From the NCBI GenBank assembly GCA_934486895.1, contig CAKSQZ010000004.1, positions 25,536 through 89,535 on the forward strand: DNA of 64,000 nt, written 5' to 3'. Position 1 is the first letter of the stretch. Every line of letters starts with the position of its first letter. Position numbers and translations under genes: made by a program. This document shows positions 59,776-64,000 of this stretch, piece after piece. The notes beneath the pieces were generated by a model, which was not told where the DNA came from, ran no database searches, and saw nothing but the letters and a program-made list of their open reading frames with translations. The stretch comes from an uncultured Eubacteriales bacterium (GTDB lineage: Bacteria; Bacillota; Clostridia; Oscillospirales; Acutalibacteraceae).

Positions 59776-62214
59776 ATGTCGGAATCGAGATTCAGCGTTG
59801 ATGATATTTTAAAAGAAGTCGAGCAGATGAGAAAAAGGGAGCAGGCTGAAAGCTCTGTTCACACAGAGCCGCAAAAGCCGACAAAGGTTGAGCCCCTTCA
59901 TGTTGAAGAGCGCGAGCCCGCAAAAGCGGAGCATGCTCACACAGAGGTTCGCGAGCCCGCAAAAGCGGAGCCTGTTCACACAGAGGCCCGCGAGCCCGCA
60001 AAAGCAGAGCCTGTTCACACAGAGGTTCGCGAGCCCGAAAGAGCGATGAGACACGCCGCGGCTGATCAAACAGATCATATCGCACAAACCAGAGCGTTTG
60101 ATTTTAATATCAAAGAGCCGCAGTTCGATAAGGAGAGGGATATTTCCTCGAAGAAGCAGGAAACCGCTCCCGAGGAGGACAGTACACAGAAGCTCAGCGA
60201 TTTTCTCTCTAAAACGGAGGACACCGGCTACACACCCGGCAGCAGCGAAGATGTTAAACACCGCATCGACCGGCTGTATGACGGTAGGTCGGATGTTGTT
60301 GTCGATCCGCTTAAAAAGGCAAGAAGACAGTACAATCCGAACGTTCTGACTCCTGAGGAGATCAACAACACGACAGTTATCATGCCTGCCGTCAAGCAGG
60401 CTGAAATGCATCACCTGCCTGAAAATGAACCGCAGAAGCCGAATCATGCCGAGCCGCAGAAAAAAAGCGAGCCGGAATATGACTATGACGAGATCGACGA
60501 TTATTATTCCATGCGCGATGCCGAGGATATAAGAGGCGAATTCAAAGCAAGGCTGAACGGCATTAATATCCGCATGGCAATAACGCTTATTCTGTCGCTT
60601 TTGGGTGCGTCGATCTCGGTTTTGCCCGCTATCGGAGTAAAGCTGCCCGATCTTATCAGCAGCGGCTACGGTCTGCTTTGCGCACACGCTGTTTTGCTGC
60701 TTGCTGCGGTATTCACAAACTTCACATCTGTTATCCGCGGATTTTTCTCGATCTTCATCTTGAGATCGCAGATCGATTCGCCGGCGGCGGTCGGCGTAGC
60801 TGCGGCTATCGCTCAGATAATTTATCTCTGCTTTATTCCCGCTCAGGCGGATAATTCGTTTATCTTCGCTCCTGCCGCAATATTTGCGCTGTTTTGCAGT
60901 CTTTGCGGCAAAAGAGTGCTGCTTTCGAGAGTGCTTAAAAACTTCCGCCTTGTTGCGACTTCGCGTGCTAAGCAGAGCGCCTTTGTCGCAAGCGAGGAAG
61001 ATGCTGATAAAATAGCTCCGGAAGAGATCGGAGATCCCGTTGTCTGCTGTCAGAAGAGTGTTATCAATCTTCGCGGCTATATGCACAATGCCCTGTGCGA
61101 AGACCCTGCCGACACTGTCTGCAGAATAGTCGCACCCGTTGCGCTTGCCGTTGCGGTCATCGCGGGACTTGTCGCCTGGTCGCTCACTTCCAATATGACG
61201 ACTGTTTTCAATGTTGTCGCAGGCTTCGGCGTGGCTTGTGTTCCCGTTGCCGCCCTGCTTTCGACAACACTTCCGCTCGCAACGCTCAGCCGGTCACTCA
61301 GAGAGATGGGTGCTATGGTTTCGGGTTACAATGCGGTCGCGGAGTTTTCCGATGTAAATGCCGCCGTGCTGACCGATGAGGACCTGTTCCCGTCAGGCTC
61401 GATCGAAATGGTGTCCGTCAAGGCGACAGGCAGCAGAAAGATCAACGAAGTTATGATGTACGCCGCGGCTTTGTGCGTCAATGCAGGCGGTGCGTTCGCC
61501 GATGTTTTCGACCGTCTTATAGAGGGCAGAAGAGAAGATCTGCCGAAGACCTGTTCGCTTGTCTGCCGTGACGGCGAGGGTATTGTCGGCAGTGTGGACG
61601 GCAGCAGCGTTAAAATAGGCACACGCGAGCTGATGAAGAAGGACGGCTGCATCGATCTGCCGGACGATGAATTTGAAGTAAAGATAATAAGAAGCGGCAG
61701 TTTTCCGTATTATATATCTATAGACGGTGAGCTTTGCGGAATTTGTCTGCTGCGCCACAACAATATTGTGGACACCGATAACCTCGAGTATATCCGCCGT
61801 ATGGTCAAAGCGGGCGTTGCTCTTTATATCCGCACAAACGATCCTTATATCACTCCCGAGCTGATAAGCGATCTTTTCAACGTTCCGAAAAAAGCGGTGT
61901 TTATCCTTAATTCAAAGCAGTGCGAGGCACATGCGGCTATAACCGAGCCGGAGGAAAACGGTGATTCGCTCATTTCAAACAACAATTCCGCCGCAGCATT
62001 CGCGTGCGCGATAGCAGGATGTAAAAAGGTTCGCCAGAGAATTACATACAGCGTGTTTATTCAGATAGTTTTCCTTGTTGTCGGAGTTGCCGCGCTTGCG
62101 TATTTCTGGCTTACGGGAAGCACTGAATACACTTCTTCGTGGTGTATGCTTGCGTATCAGGCAGTATCGATGCTCGGTGTTTCGCTTATTCCCCGTCTTT
62201 TCAGTTTAAAATAA
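59776..62214 (+). CDS. Degenerate P-type ATPase-like membrane protein with repeat-rich head
   Basis: Residues 1-255 of this 812-residue protein are charged and disordered, with a 13-residue repeat (HTEVREPAKAEPV type) at about 46-90. From about residue 266 the layout resembles a P-type ATPase: membrane helices, a small loop, a helix ending CVPVAALLSTTLPLATLSRSL, then SDVNAAVLTDEDLF. Asp 534 aligns with the phosphorylated Asp, but the KTGT that should follow is EDLF. A reduced N and P domain has GTRELMKKDG and RTNDP (686-690) in place of TGDN, with no GDGxND. It is probably a pseudo-ATPase. The family call is my own comparison. Confidence 0.7.
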   Translation: MSESRFSVDDILKEVEQMRKREQAESSVHTEPQKPTKVEPLHVEEREPAKAEHAHTEVREPAKAEPVHTEAREPAKAEPVHTEVREPERAMRHAAADQTDHIAQTRAFDFNIKEPQFDKERDISSKKQETAPEEDSTQKLSDFLSKTEDTGYTPGSSEDVKHRIDRLYDGRSDVVVDPLKKARRQYNPNVLTPEEINNTTVIMPAVKQAEMHHLPENEPQKPNHAEPQKKSEPEYDYDEIDDYYSMRDAEDIRGEFKARLNGINIRMAITLILSLLGASISVLPAIGVKLPDLISSGYGLLCAHAVLLLAAVFTNFTSVIRGFFSIFILRSQIDSPAAVGVAAAIAQIIYLCFIPAQADNSFIFAPAAIFALFCSLCGKRVLLSRVLKNFRLVATSRAKQSAFVASEEDADKIAPEEIGDPVVCCQKSVINLRGYMHNALCEDPADTVCRIVAPVALAVAVIAGLVAWSLTSNMTTVFNVVAGFGVACVPVAALLSTTLPLATLSRSLREMGAMVSGYNAVAEFSDVNAAVLTDEDLFPSGSIEMVSVKATGSRKINEVMMYAAALCVNAGGAFADVFDRLIEGRREDLPKTCSLVCRDGEGIVGSVDGSSVKIGTRELMKKDGCIDLPDDEFEVKIIRSGSFPYYISIDGELCGICLLRHNNIVDTDNLEYIRRMVKAGVALYIRTNDPYITPELISDLFNVPKKAVFILNSKQCEAHAAITEPEENGDSLISNNNSAAAFACAIAGCKKVRQRITYSVFIQIVFLVVGVAALAYFWLTGSTEYTSSWCMLAYQAVSMLGVSLIPRLFSLK
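59911..60045. repeat. 39-bp tandem repeat in the membrane protein gene
   Basis: Units begin with CGCGAGCCCG at 59911, 59950, 59989 and 60028, a period of 39 bases, and code for the 13-residue repeat. The last unit diverges. Confidence 0.92.
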
Positions 62215-62227
62215 TGGAGGGTTAGCT

Positions 62228-63244
62228 TTGGCGGACAGATTTGATAACGATTTCGGCAATGATAAGGATTTTTTCGGCGATATAAAGGCCGATGAGGAAA
62301 CAATAAGGGAAGTCGAGCTCGCTTCCCGAAACAAACGCCCCGCAAGGGAAAAGTATCATCCGCCGAAAAAGCCGACATATTCTCAGGCTCGCCGCAGGAA
62401 ACTGCGTAATTTAAAGGTGTTGCTCGCTGTTTCATGGGTGCTTCTTATTGCGCTTCTCGGCGTGACGGCGTATACCGTTTTTTCAAAGATCGATGAGATC
62501 GACAATTCCGCACCCAAGGTGTCGGACGGCGTTGTCGCTCAAAAGTTCGATGAGGTCGTGCTTATCTCGCTTAAAGATGATGTTGCAAAAAGCGACAGAA
62601 TGTATTTCTCGCTGTTCAGGATCAATGCCGAAAGCAAGAGCTGTGCGGTGAGCGTTCTGCCCGATCGTGTTAATATGACAGCGGGGCAGAAAAGCGGCAC
62701 ACTCGGCGAGCTTTATGATTACGGCGGTGTGCTTGAAGTCAAGCGCGCTATCAATGAATTTTCGGGTATCACTATCGATAAATGTGTAGACGGCGATCTT
62801 TCCGATGTCGAAAAAATACTTGAAAAAATCGGCAATGTAAGTTATAATGTAAACGAGAATATGAAGGAGAAAAGCGATTCCGGCTCTGTTTACTGCGATC
62901 TCAGTGCAGGCGAGCAGTCGCTCACGCCTCAGCAGGTGTTTATGTTTATGAGGTATCGCGGCGATCGAACTGTCAGCGAGGAGTCCGAGCAGAACACCGC
63001 TCTTGCAAAGGCGATCGCCGATAAGGCGTTCACCGCCGAGTTTAAAGAGGAATTGCCCGATCTTTATGAAAACGCCGTGAACCGTATGAAAACGGATATT
63101 TCAATGGTGGATATAAACAGTCTGCTTGATTGCTTTGATGATTTTGCAGAGGTGAAAGCTGTGGATTCTGCGATTACCGCTGCGGGCGACAAGCCGATAA
63201 TCGATGATGCGAGCAAGGAAACGCTCATTAAAAACTTTAAATAA
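62228..63244 (+). CDS. LCP (LytR-CpsA-Psr)-like membrane protein, probably divergent
   Basis: This 338-residue protein has an acidic head, a basic stretch (ARRRKLRNLK) and one membrane helix (residues about 63-85). An outer domain resembles LCP phosphotransferases: FDEVVLISLKDD, FSLFRINAESKSCAVSV, LYDYGGVLEVKRAINEFSGITIDK and QVFMFMRYRGDRTVSEESEQN. The usual SIPRDT segment reads SVLPDR, so one key Arg seems lost, while the RYRGD arginines remain. LCP enzymes attach glycopolymers to peptidoglycan. Activity is doubtful here. The start is TTG 62228, 8 bases after GGAGG. Confidence 0.75.
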   Translation: MADRFDNDFGNDKDFFGDIKADEETIREVELASRNKRPAREKYHPPKKPTYSQARRRKLRNLKVLLAVSWVLLIALLGVTAYTVFSKIDEIDNSAPKVSDGVVAQKFDEVVLISLKDDVAKSDRMYFSLFRINAESKSCAVSVLPDRVNMTAGQKSGTLGELYDYGGVLEVKRAINEFSGITIDKCVDGDLSDVEKILEKIGNVSYNVNENMKEKSDSGSVYCDLSAGEQSLTPQQVFMFMRYRGDRTVSEESEQNTALAKAIADKAFTAEFKEELPDLYENAVNRMKTDISMVDINSLLDCFDDFAEVKAVDSAITAAGDKPIIDDASKETLIKNFK

Positions 63245-63299
63245 TTATCGCTTAAAGCGGTTATTATATAAAAAATTTATACCAGCGGAGGTAATTATA

Positions 63300-63554
63300 A
63301 TGGAAAAGAAAGCTAATTCATTTGCAGTTATCACAGTAAGCGTCATCGCGGTTCTCGCAGCTATCGGCACAGCGGTTTATTTCCTGATGCGCTATATCAA
63401 CAAGAAGAATCAGGAATGCTATGATTTCGCTGATTACTACGATCCCGATGAGATGTATGATTACGACGATTGCGACTGCTGCATCAACGATAGTACAGAC
63501 GAAGAAGCCGAGGCAGAAGCTGACGACGCTTCCGACGCAGCTGACGAGCAGTAA
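63300..63554 (+). CDS. Small membrane protein with acidic Cys-containing tail
   Basis: This 84-residue protein has one N-terminal membrane helix (AVITVSVIAVLAAIGTAVYFLM), a short basic stretch and then a very acidic tail with Tyr, Asp and Cys (DYYDPDEMYDYDDCDCC) and Glu/Ala repeats. ATG 63300 follows CGGAGG. It comes 55 bases after the LCP-like gene in the same direction and probably belongs to that operon. No family was recognised. The acidic tail might bind cations or a basic partner. Confidence 0.8.
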   Translation: MEKKANSFAVITVSVIAVLAAIGTAVYFLMRYINKKNQECYDFADYYDPDEMYDYDDCDCCINDSTDEEAEAEADDASDAADEQ

Positions 63555-63690
63555 ACGGCAGCGAAGCTGCTTTACCGGCGGTAATACCGCAGATATGCCG
63601 TAATCGGCTGTCATATTTTCTAACCTTTAATGCTCGACAAGAACTTGGTATCTTGTCGGGCATTTTTTCTGTCCAATCGCTGGAAATCCC
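63555..63690 (+). repeat. Dispersed 3' hairpin repeat with terminator-like stem
   Basis: It begins directly at the stop codon of the acidic protein gene with GGCAGCGAAGCTGCTTTACCG, continues with GCCGTAATCGGCTGTCAT, and has a stem at 63629-63664 (AATGCTCGACAAGA with TCTTGTCGGGCATT) followed by TTTT. It is oriented as a terminator of the upstream operon. Confidence 0.88.
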
Positions 63691-63733
63691 TGCGTTAAAA
63701 CAGTACAATTTTTAATTATTTGCTCCCGCAGGG

Positions 63734-63763
63734 GTACATTTCTTTTGTGAAAAAGAAATGTAC
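63734..63763. repeat. Perfect 13-bp hairpin with GTGA loop
   Basis: GTACATTTCTTTT pairs perfectly with AAAAGAAATGTAC around GTGA, a GNRA-type tetraloop. It has T-run and A-run sides but no strong U tail. Similar hairpins are frequent between genes in Firmicutes. Confidence 0.75.
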
Positions 63764-63795
63764 GAAAGAAATCACAAGCGTCCCGCTTGACCAAA

Positions 63796-63879
63796 GCACA
63801 GCCGATTTACTATCCCAACTTCAAGTCGTGCAACAAATTCAGCCTACCGCACCTATTCGGTACGGCAAATCGGCTGTGC
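63796..63879. repeat. Inverted repeat flanking a 58-base loop
   Basis: GCACAGCCGATTT (63796-63808) is repeated inverted as AAATCGGCTGTGC (63867-63879). The right arm joins the long dispersed repeat. It may be an end structure of a small mobile element. Confidence 0.6.
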
Positions 63880-64000
63880 CTAAGGGGAAACAATCACGTT
63901 TCCCCTCGCCTATGCCCCGTTGCGATTATGTGTTACACGGATTTCCAGATTATTTCCACGCTCTCCAACCGCTTAAAAGCGTTTTACGAGCGGAAAAATC
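63873..64000 (+). repeat. Long dispersed repeat, copy 2, cut by the window end
   Basis: It matches 9696-9823 over 128 bases with one visible difference. The GGGGAAAC/GTTTCCCC hairpin is present. The flank on the left differs from copy 1, so the shared sequence begins near GCTGTGCCTAAGG. Confidence 0.88.

Noticed and set aside
59809..61086. A 425-codon open frame on the minus strand
   Set aside because: It is antisense to the membrane protein gene; its Leu/Arg/Cys-rich repeats arise from the 39-bp repeat read backwards.

Overview
The window looks like a chromosomal segment of a Gram-positive anaerobe of the class Clostridia, most likely an Oscillospirales/Ruminococcaceae-type gut bacterium. 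The evidence is the set of Firmicutes markers (ylxM-ffh-rpsP-khpA, ctsR-mcsA-mcsB-clpC, DUF951, DUF6062, DUF4830, DUF177-rpmF), the archaeal-type ProS, strong Shine-Dalgarno sites, sigma-A promoters with 17-base spacers, a base composition near 50% GC, and many short dispersed hairpin repeats between genes. No rRNA, CRISPR array or origin was seen. One tRNA gene, tRNA-Leu(CAA), lies near the left edge. The assignment below class level is inference.

Layout. 1-2.7 kb: tRNA-Leu, then the ylxM-ffh-rpsP-khpA translation/secretion operon. 2.7-4.2 kb: repeats and an AT-rich, probably acquired S51 peptidase gene. 4.2-5.6 kb: a TfoX-like protein and an FkbM methyltransferase. 5.6-8.9 kb (minus): rsmA, a membrane protein, rsmE and a zinc peptidase. 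9.0-10.5 kb: dCMP deaminase, then a 1-kb block of tandem and dispersed repeats. 10.5-16.6 kb: rpsO, pnp, a polysaccharide polymerase/ligase-like membrane protein and metG. 16.8-18.9 kb (minus): proS and a surface protein with a Thr/Glu-rich stalk. 19.0-30.6 kb: a compact phage-like cassette with small and large terminase, scaffold, capsid, P22-type portal, adaptor, tail protein, tail fibre, M23 lysin and holin. It is controlled by a divergent XRE/XRE-ImmA module but has no integrase or replication genes. 30.9-35.9 kb: a Cys-rich microprotein and the CtsR-regulated clpC operon. 36-38.6 kb: a FAD oxidoreductase and an orphan UgpC/MsmK-type ATPase. 38.8-45 kb (minus): a DUF951-prfA-sua5-coaE-slt-M18 peptidase operon with RsuA-family and DUF4830 genes. 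45.1-48.4 kb: gltX and glnS. 48.4-55.5 kb (minus): DUF177-rpmF, then DUF512-der-plsY-gpsA-FAD protein, ending in repeat hairpins that look like terminators. 55.5-58 kb (minus): a DUF6062-rnhA-unknown-TVP38 operon. 58-63.6 kb: OGG-type glycosylase, rlmB, a degenerate P-type ATPase-like membrane protein, an LCP-like protein and a small acidic membrane protein. The end of the window carries repeats again, including a 128-base near-identical copy of a sequence at 9.7 kb.

Most genes are housekeeping: translation, rRNA/tRNA modification, proteostasis and phospholipid synthesis. The unusual parts are four. (1) The integrase-less phage-like cassette. (2) The pseudo-P-type-ATPase/LCP-like/acidic-protein cluster. 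(3) The family of dispersed hairpin repeats, all placed 3' of genes and oriented like terminators of those genes. (4) Two microproteins below usual gene-calling size (a 57-residue zinc-ribbon protein in the phage cassette and a 37-residue Cys-rich membrane peptide).
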